Assembly: GCA_045133615.1 (NCBI GenBank)
Contig: JBGUUQ010000015.1
Location: forward strand, 1 to 35,860
Length of the DNA stretch: 35,860 bases
Direction of reading: 5' to 3'
Source: M3 sp045133615
Lineage (GTDB): Bacteria; Bacteroidota; Bacteroidia; Bacteroidales; Muribaculaceae
Shown: positions 7,532 to 14,489 of the stretch, one piece after another
Numbering within the stretch: position 1 is the first letter of the stretch
Layout of the letters: each line of letters starts with the position of its first letter
The notes under the pieces: model-generated
The model's input: the letters and a program-made list of their open reading frames with translations, nothing else
Told to the model about the DNA's origin: nothing
The model's database searches: none
Made by a program: the position numbers and the translations under genes

Positions 7532-7593
7532 TGCCCCCGTGTCTGGCATACGCCCGAAGAAATGTACGACGTATGCCGGGCGGGCAATTTTTT
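7532..7593 (+). terminator. Terminator-like hairpin inside the large RNA
   Basis: TGCCC (7532-7536)/GGGCA (7582-7586) encloses GCATACG (7546-7552)/CGTATGC (7570-7576) and is followed by seven T (7587-7593 region). As built, it would end a roughly 170-nt RNA starting near 7420 unless overridden by the longer fold. Confidence 0.5.
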
Positions 7594-8261
7594 TCCCGAG
7601 GTCGGTGGCAGAAGCCAAAATGGCAAGACCCACGAGAGTCGTGTAAGACCCACCGAACGCAAGCCTCAACCGCACGGAGTCCTGTTGTGCGGGATATAAA
7701 TGTGAACCAGCACCTACCGGCGGTTGGAAAGCAATGATGGGTAGGGGACGGCAGGACGACCGCCAAATCTTTCAGACATTACGGACGACGGTCCGATGTC
7801 ATATAAAGGTGACCAAATATCTCGTAAGGAAGACGGCATTACGCCCATCGATTCCTTTTCTTCACAGCCCGACGGGAGGCGTGCCTTTGCCTGATGATAT
7901 TCCATATCATCGGGATTTCTATTGCAGAGTGATTCATCCGAATATCACTACTGTATAGCGTTCGGGAAGTACAACCGACGCGACACCTCTGTGTCTATTG
8001 CGCCCCGATAAGTTCCGGGCGGCGCCATGGCCCCGCGTAGCGGCTGCCGAAAGCACAGAGGAAAATACTGCGGGTAATTTCCATTGTCCGCAACCCTTTT
8101 CCCCCGTTCCATTTTGGGGGAACTGAATATCGCGGCTGGTATGCGCAACCGCCGCAAACCCCGTTTCCCGTGGGTGCTCCGGTCGCGTCGCCGATAAGAT
8201 GGTGACGCAGCGAAAACGGGATTATGTGCATCGCCCCCGGCAGGTTCCGGGAGGCGCCCAA

Positions 8262-8288
8262 GGCTGCCGCACAGCGGCAGCCTTCTTT
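8262..8288 (+). terminator. Perfect 9-bp hairpin with T-rich tail inside the large RNA
   Basis: GGCTGCCGC-ACA-GCGGCAGCC followed by TTCTTT. The stem is very stable but the T tract is interrupted, so it may be a partial terminator or simply a structural arm. Confidence 0.4.
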
Positions 8289-8564
8289 ACAACAGGTCTG
8301 CTGGCACCGACACAATATTTGCACGGCCCTCGACAGACCCAAAAACATTGCTGACAATAAGTCCTGCGCAAGCCCCATTGTCTTGGTAAGTGCTCTTGTG
8401 AGAGTACGGCTCACAGGCAATCAGCAAGCTCAAAAAATCATGCGTCCCGTCGCCGGACCCACATGAAGGCAAACTCCAAAGGGGTTGGCCAGCGCGGTTA
8501 TCATACAGCGTGGCAGTCATGCCGGGTCGGGCCGCTGATTTACAATCAATCTATTTTTCAATCT

Positions 8565-8642
8565 GGTTTCGATAAGCTACATTGGGCAACACCTGCCCGT
8601 TCACCGAGGTGGGATTTGTCGGTTCGATTCCGACCGAAACCA
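8565..8642 (+). ncRNA. tRNA-like element near the 3' end of the large RNA
   Basis: A perfect 7-bp acceptor stem (GGTTTCG 8565-8571 with CGAAACC 8635-8641) and a perfect T arm (GTCGG-TTCGATT-CCGAC, 8618-8634) are spaced as in a tRNA, with A as discriminator and no encoded CCA. The 46 nt between them do not form normal D and anticodon arms; instead GGGCA/TGCCC (8584-8598) or CACC/GGTG (8602-8611) can pair. No 7-nt anticodon loop with U33 is found. It is either a decayed tRNA or a tRNA mimic embedded in the RNA. Confidence 0.55.
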
Positions 8643-8771
8643 AACAGGAGCCGCCCTATTGCGAGCTGCATATCTGCCCTCAGCACAGCGCCGCTCCAAA
8701 CAAAAGCCAGCCTGCCCAGTACAGCGTGAGCATGGGTGCGATTGGGGTCGAACAACCCCCACAGACTGGTT

Positions 8772-8832
8772 TTCCGACCCAAAACCGATATGATTATTGC
8801 TATAACATACGGTTGCGGGTCGGAATTTTTTT
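8772..8832 (+). terminator. Strong intrinsic terminator of the large RNA
   Basis: TTCCGACCC (8772-8780) pairs with GGGTCGGAA (8817-8825), with an inner CCG/CGG stem, followed by seven T. No coding sequence precedes it, so it must end a non-coding transcript. Confidence 0.85.
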
Positions 8833-8916
8833 CTAATATCTTGCCGTACGAACCTCGCCATTATATCTAATAGCGGGTGTTATGGAAGAATCCAATACGA
8901 AAAGAGGTATATCATC

Positions 8917-9306
8917 ATGTCCAAACCGTCCGAAAACACAGACATCAGGTGCGAACTGCATCCGTTCTTCGATGACCTGAAATGCATCAACACAACGAAG
9001 TACATCGGCACCTGCGCCTACGCGAATCTCAATCAAGGGACTCGCCTGAAAGCCGAATTCCAGTACACATCCAACTCCGACATCTTCACCCATCTCCGTC
9101 TAATCGTCATCAACAAAGCATATGGCGAAGTCGACCGTGTCAGCATTCCGTTCCCGGCAACAGCAACACATCGAGACAAACCCGGCTGTAAGCACCTGCG
9201 CCGGTCAACAGATGACAACACACTAACGTGGTCTGACCAACTCACAGCCGAAGAAATTGACGACATTCGACATCAAATCGCCGATTTTATCTTCCTGTAT
9301 ATCTAA
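8917..9306 (+). CDS. Hypothetical protein, 129 aa
   Basis: Unrecognised soluble protein with scattered Cys and His (C10, C21, C31, C86) and a hydrophobic C-terminal helix. An AGAGG site lies 9 nt before the ATG. First gene of the long plus-strand block; the next gene begins 17 nt after its stop, so the two are probably cotranscribed. Confidence 0.75.
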   Translation: MSKPSENTDIRCELHPFFDDLKCINTTKYIGTCAYANLNQGTRLKAEFQYTSNSDIFTHLRLIVINKAYGEVDRVSIPFPATATHRDKPGCKHLRRSTDDNTLTWSDQLTAEEIDDIRHQIADFIFLYI

Positions 9307-9322
9307 CGAGAGGAACAACAAC

Positions 9323-9523
9323 ATGATTCTGAAAGTCCTATACACCAACGGGGAAAAGAAAGAAATCCCCTGCGCCCGCGTATTCACCATCGGTTCCGAT
9401 TATCTGTACTACGAAACCCACGCTAACATTCGCGGCCACGGAACCAAGCTCCCGATGTCCGACATCAAAGCATGGGAAGTCGAAGCCGTTATCGTTGGCG
9501 GTTCCCACAATCTGACTCTGTAA
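9323..9523 (+). CDS. Hypothetical protein, 66 aa
   Basis: Small beta-rich protein (MILKVLYTNGEKKEIPCARV...) without a recognised domain; the alternation of hydrophobic residues suggests a small barrel or sandwich. GAGAGGA precedes ATG 9323. A longer in-frame reading from 9257 overlaps the previous gene and has no ribosome site, so it is rejected. Confidence 0.75.
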   Translation: MILKVLYTNGEKKEIPCARVFTIGSDYLYYETHANIRGHGTKLPMSDIKAWEVEAVIVGGSHNLTL

Positions 9524-9525
9524 AC

Positions 9526-9588
9526 TGACAACGGCCAGCATTGCTGATTTCGCAATATAATACAAAACCGTTGTCAAAATTTATGCTA
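9526..9588 (+). promoter_or_regulatory. 9-bp inverted repeat and extended -10 promoter
   Basis: TGACAACGG (9526-9534) and CCGTTGTCA (9568-9576) are perfect inverted repeats, with ATTGC/GCAAT inside. No T run follows. TATGCTATAAT lies just downstream (about 9578-9588), so the repeat is more likely an operator or leader hairpin of the 45-aa gene than a terminator. Confidence 0.4.
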
Positions 9589-9626
9589 TAATCAAACCAC
9601 AAACAAACCAAAAGGAGAGATATCAC

Positions 9627-9764
9627 ATGCCGAACAGATACGAAACCTATGACGAGCCTGAGAAGCCCAACGAGGGCATGTGCCTTGCGGCAATCCTCGC
9701 AGGACTGACCATTGCTGTTGTGGCCACCATCACGGCATACGCAATTTACAAACTGTTCCTGTAA
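9627..9764 (+). CDS. Small single-pass membrane protein, 45 aa
   Basis: Residues 1-16 are polar; residues 17-42 form one hydrophobic helix (CLAAILAGLTIAVVATITAY) ending in KLFL. An AAAGGAGAGA site stands ahead of the ATG and a terminator follows. No homologue recognised. Small membrane proteins of this kind in phages can be holin-like, but one helix is not enough to claim it. Confidence 0.65.
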   Translation: MPNRYETYDEPEKPNEGMCLAAILAGLTIAVVATITAYAIYKLFL

Positions 9765-9787
9765 CACAAAATCCAGAAATCAAGAAC

Positions 9788-9818
9788 AATCCCAGTCCAA
9801 TCGCGGGCTGGGATTTTT
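9788..9818 (+). terminator. Intrinsic terminator
   Basis: AATCCCAG (9788-9795)/CTGGGATT (9808-9815) followed by a T run, 23 nt after the stop at 9764. Confidence 0.8.
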
Positions 9819-9927
9819 GTATTTCTACTCAAAAACAAGGCATTCCACAAAAAACCAGTGTACAAATCCAAACTTTTGTGATACAATATATTTACAGAGA
9901 AAAACAGAAAGGAGATACAAGACAACG

Positions 9928-10605
9928 ATGCCCAATACAATCATACATAAGGCCGCCACCCGAATCATTGCTGCTGCACTGGTAATGATTTCCGTACTAC
10001 CCACAGGAAACGCAGACACACTGAACCATACCGGCGATACATATGCTGAACAGCCTTGCGTGACCCCAGCCACCGAAGGTTATTCCTATGACATCAGAAT
10101 CATAAATCTGACGAACCAATCCCTCAGCAAAGACGTTGACATCAACGATGTCAAACTGCCCAAACATAATATGGCGGATGCCGATGCGCCTGCAGAAGCA
10201 GTCATCATGTATTTCACCGATGACGACACGATTGCACTGACCAAGACTCTGTACGACGAATGTCGCGGCGTCACAAGTGTCACCGAACAAGCATGTGTTG
10301 CATGGACAGTTTGCAACCGTGTTGATGACGGCTACTGGGGCGATACAATTCTTGAAATTTTAGAATACCCCAACGCATTTGCGTATAATCCAAACACAGA
10401 AATAGACCCTGAACTGTACGAACTGGCGAAAGACGTACTCAACCGATGGAACGCAGAACGCAACGGCGAAACGGACACGGGTCGCGTGCTTCCGCCGGAT
10501 TATATGTACTTCCATGGCGATGGTCAGCACAACTATTTCCGAAACGCATATGCCGGGGACTATGAAATCTGGGACTATTCTTGGAAAACTCCTTACAAAA
10601 GCTGA
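9928..10605 (+). CDS. Secreted SleB-like cell wall hydrolase
   Basis: A 225-residue protein of the Hydrolase_2/SleB family (lytic transglycosylase-like peptidoglycan hydrolases). A signal peptide spans about 1-29. The catalytic domain is about 98-225, with TLYDECRG (E111 as expected catalytic acid), TEQACVAWTVCNRV, PNAFAYN, the RVLPPDYMYFHGDG segment and YFRNAY. GAAAGGAGA precedes ATG 9928; a longer upstream reading runs through the preceding terminator and is rejected. Cortex- and wall-lytic enzymes of this family are common in clostridial spores and phages. Its own terminator lies at 10628. Confidence 0.9.
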   Translation: MPNTIIHKAATRIIAAALVMISVLPTGNADTLNHTGDTYAEQPCVTPATEGYSYDIRIINLTNQSLSKDVDINDVKLPKHNMADADAPAEAVIMYFTDDDTIALTKTLYDECRGVTSVTEQACVAWTVCNRVDDGYWGDTILEILEYPNAFAYNPNTEIDPELYELAKDVLNRWNAERNGETDTGRVLPPDYMYFHGDGQHNYFRNAYAGDYEIWDYSWKTPYKS

Positions 10606-10627
10606 GCATCTAATACCGATACTTACG

Positions 10628-10656
10628 GGCGAACCTGCGGGTTCGCCTATTTTTTT
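10628..10656 (+). terminator. Intrinsic terminator
   Basis: GGCGAACC-TGCG-GGTTCGCC followed by TATTTTTTT, 22 nt after the stop at 10605. Confidence 0.9.
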
Positions 10657-10679
10657 GCGAAAAATCAAGAAAAAAACCG

Positions 10680-10708
10680 TTTACATAAACTGGTTTTTCA
10701 GATATCAT
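10680..10708 (+). promoter_or_regulatory. Promoter of the secreted nuclease operon
   Basis: TTTACA (10680-10685), 17 nt, TATCAT (10703-10708), about 84 nt before the ATG at 10792. Confidence 0.5.
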
Positions 10709-10791
10709 AAACAAAATCGCTCATTGTGGTGTTTTCACCACCGAGAGCGAATTGGATATCCCTAAAAATACATAGAAAGGACCTTTCGCAC

Positions 10792-11793
10792 ATGAGAAAA
10801 ATGCAAAAACAAATTCTGTGTCTGCTGTTAGCACTGTGTCTGAGCTTCGTGTTCACCGCATGTCGTCTGCCTGACGCAACACCCAGTACCGGGCCGTCTA
10901 CCACCAACCCCGACACAAACCCGACAGCAACAAGACCTGATATCACAATCACCGGAGAATTCGGCGAAATCACAATTCCAGCCTACTCTGGCGACCCATA
11001 TATCACGGTCAACAACAACGAACCATTCTTTACAGATAAAGACCTGACATCAACCGAAGTGTTTGAATACTATTCCGAACTGGACAGCCTCGGTCGCTGC
11101 GGCATTGCATATGCAAATATCTGCAAAGAAATCATGCCCGCAGACGGTGAGGAACGCGGTGAAATCGGACAGGTTAAGCCCACAGGCTGGCATACTGCTA
11201 CATACCCCGATGTAATCTCTGACAGATACCTGTACAACAGATGCCACTTGATTGGCTGGCAGTTGGCTGGCGAGAACGCAAACAAGCTGAATTTGATTAC
11301 GGGAACCCGTTATCTGAACATTGAAGGCATGCTGCCTTTCGAAAATATGATTGATGATTATGTTGACGAAACAAATCATCATGTTCTGTACAGAGTCACA
11401 CCATATTACACTGGTGATAATCTGATTGCAGACGGTGTTCTCATGGAAGCACATTCTGTAGAAGATAATAAGCTGGTATTCTGCATTTGGGCATATAATG
11501 TCCAACCCTATGTCTACATCGACTATGTGACCGGTGACAGTTATCAAATTGACACAGCAATTCCGGGTATCGATAACATTCCGGCTGATACCACGCCCGA
11601 ACAGACCGAAGATGTCGACAATATGATTTTCGACTTCATCCTAAACACAAACTCCAAGAAAGCACATGACGAAACCTGCACCTACGCGCAGGACATGAGT
11701 CCCGAAAATCGACAAGAGTTTACGGGCACATTTGCCGAACTGGAAGACATGGGATACGCACTGTGCAAGAACTGTTTTGGTGACAAAGAGTAA
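10792..11793 (+). CDS. Lipoprotein DNA/RNA non-specific endonuclease (EndA/DNA-entry type)
   Basis: A 333-residue lipoprotein: basic N terminus, hydrophobic helix and lipobox VFTAC with C24, then a Thr/Pro-rich linker to about residue 50. The beta-beta-alpha-metal nuclease domain (about 55-265) carries YLYNRCHLIGWQLAGENAN, with H152 as the general base (NRCH in place of DRGH) and the metal-binding Asn in ENAN, then LITGTRYLNIEGMLPFEN. The C-terminal 50 residues form a small Cys domain (HDETCTYAQ...CKNC) often appended to such nucleases. Streptococcal EndA relatives degrade DNA at the cell surface; here it could supply nucleotides, help wall transit or destroy competing DNA. AGAAAGGA lies 11 nt before ATG. 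Confidence 0.9.
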   Translation: MRKMQKQILCLLLALCLSFVFTACRLPDATPSTGPSTTNPDTNPTATRPDITITGEFGEITIPAYSGDPYITVNNNEPFFTDKDLTSTEVFEYYSELDSLGRCGIAYANICKEIMPADGEERGEIGQVKPTGWHTATYPDVISDRYLYNRCHLIGWQLAGENANKLNLITGTRYLNIEGMLPFENMIDDYVDETNHHVLYRVTPYYTGDNLIADGVLMEAHSVEDNKLVFCIWAYNVQPYVYIDYVTGDSYQIDTAIPGIDNIPADTTPEQTEDVDNMIFDFILNTNSKKAHDETCTYAQDMSPENRQEFTGTFAELEDMGYALCKNCFGDKE

Positions 11794-11807
11794 GAGGTGG
11801 TCTCACA

Positions 11808-12038
11808 ATGTTTGGCGCCGCTTTGATGATTTCGATACTCTGCACCACAACATTTCTCATGCTGAGAAAACGCATCTATGTCACATGGGTTTTGCTTCAT
11901 GTTTTTAAGCAAAACAACCCCCGTGCCAAATTCAGCGACAAACTGAAATTCTTCAACAAAACACTGGCATACAGCGCACCGGAATTATATCGTACGGCTG
12001 ATGCCGTGACCAGATTTCCGCCTGAATATCTGTACTAA
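11808..12038 (+). CDS. Small membrane-anchored hypothetical protein, 76 aa
   Basis: Residues 1-18 are a hydrophobic helix (MFGAALMISILCTTTFLML) followed by RKR, the positive-inside cue, then a soluble amphipathic part. AAGAGGTGG precedes ATG; the gap to the nuclease gene is 14 nt, so it shares that operon. No family recognised. Confidence 0.65.
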   Translation: MFGAALMISILCTTTFLMLRKRIYVTWVLLHVFKQNNPRAKFSDKLKFFNKTLAYSAPELYRTADAVTRFPPEYLY

Positions 12039-12065
12039 AAATATATTAGAAAGAGAAAACCTGAT

Positions 12066-13124
12066 ATGAATATCGTCTTATCTGTCATTGGCTGTTTGGC
12101 CATTTTTGCAGGATGTATTATTCCTGTCATTCTGAAAATCCGTGAAGAAAACAACCGTTCGCGGCGGAGCTATAGCCCGTACAATACCGACAATACCGAA
12201 CCCGAAGCGCCCATGAAGAAGAAACCCTTCTTCACCATCTGGTCATTACTGGTCATCGTAGGCATTGCCGTCATGATTCTGGGCAATTCGTTTGAAATCA
12301 TTCCTACTGGCTATACCGGCGTCCGCACTACCTTCGGACAGGTTGATTCTCACACTGTTCCTAACGGTTTCTGCTGGAAGATTCCCTTTGTACAGGATAT
12401 TAAGACCGTAAACAACAAACAGCAGGATGTTCGCTTCGACACCGAAGTTTGGGGTGAAACCAACAACAAGACCCCTGTATTTGCCACTGACATCATCGTC
12501 AAGTATCAAATTGACTCGGGCAAGTCCGCTTGGATTTTCAGCAATGTCGCGAACACCGACGAACTGATTTCTTACGAAATTGTCGCCTCTGCAACAAAGG
12601 CGGCCATGGTCGAACTCGGCGTCAATGATGTCACCAATCGAGCCAAAATCGAACCGCTGGTCAGAGAAAAGCTGGAAGCATCTATCGAAGAAGCCTACGG
12701 CGAAAACACGATTCATATTCTCAAAGTAACCATTAACAACATGGACTTTGAAGCTGAATACAATGCTGCAATTCAGCAGAAGTCTCTTGCTGAACAGGAA
12801 CAAGAACGCCAGCGTATTGCAAATCAAACCGCTCTGGAAAAGGCAGAAGCCGAGAAGCAGATTGCGGTAGCCAATGCTGAGGCAAAAGCCGAGGCCATGC
12901 GCATTGCGGCAGAAGCCGAGGCAGAAGCCATTCGTATCGCAGCCGATGCTCAGGCCGAAGCCAACGCAAAGCTCCGCGATTCTCTGTCAGATGAAGTTCT
13001 GCAGTCCATGTTCTATGAAAAATGGAACGGCAAACTTCCTGAGGTTATGGGTTCCGATACGGTAATTACCGATATTACCGGCGATAACAACCAAAACTCC
13101 GGTACTGTAAATCCCACACCGTAA
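12066..13124 (+). CDS. SPFH/prohibitin-family membrane protein
   Basis: A 352-residue protein. Two hydrophobic helices (about 3-23 and 57-75) flank a short basic loop. An SPFH (band 7) domain follows (about 78-245), with IIPTGYTGVRTTFGQV and PNGFCWKIPFVQDI typical of prohibitins. An Ala/Glu/Gln-rich coiled coil with A-E-A-x repeats spans about 250-315. SPFH proteins form membrane scaffolds that organise microdomains and guide proteases. They occur in some large phages, where their role is unclear. The ribosome site is weak (AGAAAGAG). Third gene after the nuclease promoter. Confidence 0.9.
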   Translation: MNIVLSVIGCLAIFAGCIIPVILKIREENNRSRRSYSPYNTDNTEPEAPMKKKPFFTIWSLLVIVGIAVMILGNSFEIIPTGYTGVRTTFGQVDSHTVPNGFCWKIPFVQDIKTVNNKQQDVRFDTEVWGETNNKTPVFATDIIVKYQIDSGKSAWIFSNVANTDELISYEIVASATKAAMVELGVNDVTNRAKIEPLVREKLEASIEEAYGENTIHILKVTINNMDFEAEYNAAIQQKSLAEQEQERQRIANQTALEKAEAEKQIAVANAEAKAEAMRIAAEAEAEAIRIAADAQAEANAKLRDSLSDEVLQSMFYEKWNGKLPEVMGSDTVITDITGDNNQNSGTVNPTP

Positions 13125-13185
13125 TCAGTGTTCCACTGTCGGGTGTATGCTTGAAATTTCATCCAATATAAGGAGGACGAGCAAT

Positions 13186-13428
13186 ATGCCTGAACTGATT
13201 ATCCGAATCGATGTGTACAAACCCAGCGGTAAGTGGTATACGGGCGAGGTTGTCACCAACGAAAAGGACATCCCGCTGCACGACCCTGCGTTCAAGACAT
13301 TCATCGACACACACATGCCCGCGCACTACGGCGAAGGCTTTGTTGTCGTGACTGACTGCGCCAACGGACAGGGTTTCCACAACCATCTGTTCAAGTACGA
13401 CCCCATCAAGGGTCTTGTCAATCCGTAA
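13186..13428 (+). CDS. Hypothetical protein, 80 aa
   Basis: A small soluble protein (MPELIIRIDVYKPSGKWYTG...) with no recognised domain; the N-terminal half looks beta-stranded and is followed by a His- and aromatic-rich segment. A perfect AGGAGG precedes ATG 13186, so the longer in-frame reading from 13147 is unlikely. A strong terminator follows. Confidence 0.75.
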   Translation: MPELIIRIDVYKPSGKWYTGEVVTNEKDIPLHDPAFKTFIDTHMPAHYGEGFVVVTDCANGQGFHNHLFKYDPIKGLVNP

Positions 13429-13442
13429 AAAACTCATAAATC

Positions 13443-13475
13443 AAGCCTGTCTGCTCTTGCGGACAGGCTTTTTTT
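13443..13475 (+). terminator. Intrinsic terminator
   Basis: AAGCCTGTC (13443-13451)/GACAGGCTT (13462-13470) then a run of T, 15 nt after the stop at 13428. Confidence 0.9.
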
Positions 13476-13513
13476 GTATTAAAATAAGCATGGTTTGTCG
13501 AATCCTCGATTGT

Positions 13514-13546
13514 GCGGCATTTTCGCCGCCGGGGGTTATTTGAAAC
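13514..13546 (+). promoter_or_regulatory. Leader element, copy 2
   Basis: Stem GCGGC/GCCGC, then CGGGGGTTATTTGAAAC, between the preceding terminator and the NADAR gene, ending 49 nt before its start. A TCGA-ATCC-TCGA hairpin lies just upstream. Confidence 0.5.
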
Positions 13547-13595
13547 GGCGAAATGCTAATCGATACGTGAAAATCTGGAAGGAGAGATTTTAACA

Positions 13596-14084
13596 ATGGC
13601 ACTTGAAAAAATCGATAATTTTGACGGAGAATATGCTTTCCTCAGCAACTTCTATCCGGCACCTGTCGACTTCGACGGCCGTATTTACCCCAACAATGAA
13701 GCAGCATTTCAGGCACAGAAGTGCCCGACCCGCCGCGACGAGTTCATTGCCTTGGGTCAGCAGCCCGGAAAGCAGAAGCGTCTTGGCCGAAAGGTCGAAC
13801 TGCGTCCCAACTGGGACTACATCAAAGACGATGTCATGTACGCGATTTGCCTCTGCAAATTCGCACAGAACCCCGACCTTGCACAGAAGCTGCTCGCTAC
13901 CGGCAACACTGAGTTGATTGAAGGTAACTGGTGGCATGACCACTACTGGGGTGTCTGCAACGGCACGGGCCAGAACAAGCTGGGTAAAATCCTGATGAAG
14001 ATTCGTGCAGAGTTCCAAAACGGAACAGCACTCACACCTCACACCATGAAACCCGGTGTGTTCTACTTTAGAACAAAGGAGTGA
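13596..14084 (+). CDS. NADAR family (YbiA-like) protein
   Basis: A 162-residue NADAR-domain protein. Diagnostic segments are EYAFLSNFYPAPVDFDG (near the N terminus), YPNNEAAFQAQK, the middle KDDVMYAICLCKFAQNP and LIEGNWWHDHYWGVC. NADAR enzymes are N-glycosidases acting on ADP-ribose-linked substrates, including riboflavin intermediates for YbiA and ADP-ribosylated bases in related toxin-antitoxin contexts. In a phage this could reverse ADP-ribosylation defences or act in NAD metabolism; the substrate is inferred, not seen. A GGAGAG site precedes the ATG, with a leader element upstream. Confidence 0.85.
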   Translation: MALEKIDNFDGEYAFLSNFYPAPVDFDGRIYPNNEAAFQAQKCPTRRDEFIALGQQPGKQKRLGRKVELRPNWDYIKDDVMYAICLCKFAQNPDLAQKLLATGNTELIEGNWWHDHYWGVCNGTGQNKLGKILMKIRAEFQNGTALTPHTMKPGVFYFRTKE

Positions 14085-14090
14085 AGACTC

Positions 14091-14291
14091 ATGCTCAGTT
14101 GCGAACCCGCAAAACTCAATTGCGGTATTTGTGAATCCTGCATCCATTTCAACGCCATTGAAGTTGAAACCGGTGACGGCAAAATCGGTTACTTCGGTTG
14201 CACAACAAGCGGCTGTAACAATGGCAGCAAGTACAAACCCCGCAACGAACAAACTGAAATGGAGGCGTTAGCAAAACATGACCGGTGGTAA
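14091..14291 (+). CDS. Cys-rich zinc-ribbon-like mini-protein, 66 aa
   Basis: Pattern C-x2-C-x2-C near residues 12-18 and GYFGCTTSGC near 35-43 suggests a four-Cys zinc site. AAAGGAG precedes the ATG, only 6 nt after the NADAR stop, so the genes are coupled. The same spacing pattern recurs in the next gene, implying a tandem duplication. Confidence 0.65.
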   Translation: MLSCEPAKLNCGICESCIHFNAIEVETGDGKIGYFGCTTSGCNNGSKYKPRNEQTEMEALAKHDRW

Positions 14292-14463
14292 TTGCGACAT
14301 AAACAAATGCGTTGCCTGTCGGTTCTGGCTATGGTTTGAAGAAATGCAGTCATATGCATGTGCGGTCAAAGGTTGTTACGAAAATCACAAATTCGTAGCC
14401 TTTGACCCATCAAACCCAAAGCACTACGAGCCAATTCAAACAAAAAGCCAACACGCTGGCTAA
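14278..14463 (+). CDS. Cys-rich zinc-ribbon-like mini-protein, 61 aa
   Basis: Starts within the end of the previous gene (14-nt overlap), with GGAGG at 14261. Contains KCVACRFWLW and YACAVKGC, the same C-x2-C ... C-x4-C arrangement as its neighbour, so probably a diverged paralogue binding one zinc. Function unknown. Confidence 0.6.
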   Translation: MTGGNCDINKCVACRFWLWFEEMQSYACAVKGCYENHKFVAFDPSNPKHYEPIQTKSQHAG

Positions 14464-14489
14464 GCACATATACAAAGAGGTGAAACGCC

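Larger units (their letters stand above)
7420..8832 (+). ncRNA. Giant structured non-coding RNA candidate (GOLLD/ROOL-like class)
   Basis: About 1.4 kb without a credible gene: reading frames are short, overlap on all strands, and lack the GAAAGGA sites seen elsewhere. Local GC is clearly higher than in the genes to the left. Clean hairpins include 7429-7435/7441-7447, 7546-7552/7570-7576, 7631-7635/7639-7643, 7670-7675/7687-7692, 7713-7718/7740-7745, 7893-7900/7904-7911, 7982-7986/7991-7995, 8099-8105/8116-8122, 8160-8166/8214-8220 enclosing 8185-8192/8201-8208, 8236-8240/8247-8251, 8262-8270/8274-8282 and 8397-8402/8410-8415. A promoter precedes it and a strong terminator ends it. Giant RNAs such as GOLLD and ROOL are known from phages, are often next to tRNA genes, and can reach very high abundance. 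I cannot recall their consensus well enough to assign a family, and the stretch could hold two RNAs (see 7532-7593 and 8262-8288). Confidence 0.7.

Noticed and set aside
7420..8832. tmRNA or RNase P RNA as the identity of the large RNA
   Set aside because: The tRNA-like part is not split across the two ends as in tmRNA, no tag frame is evident, and the length far exceeds RNase P RNA.
7385..8861. Many overlapping open frames of 60-140 codons on both strands
   Set aside because: None has a GAAAGGA-type site, they overlap in nearly all frames, their products look like random Arg/Pro/Cys-rich sequence, and the DNA is packed with hairpins. Treated as non-coding RNA.
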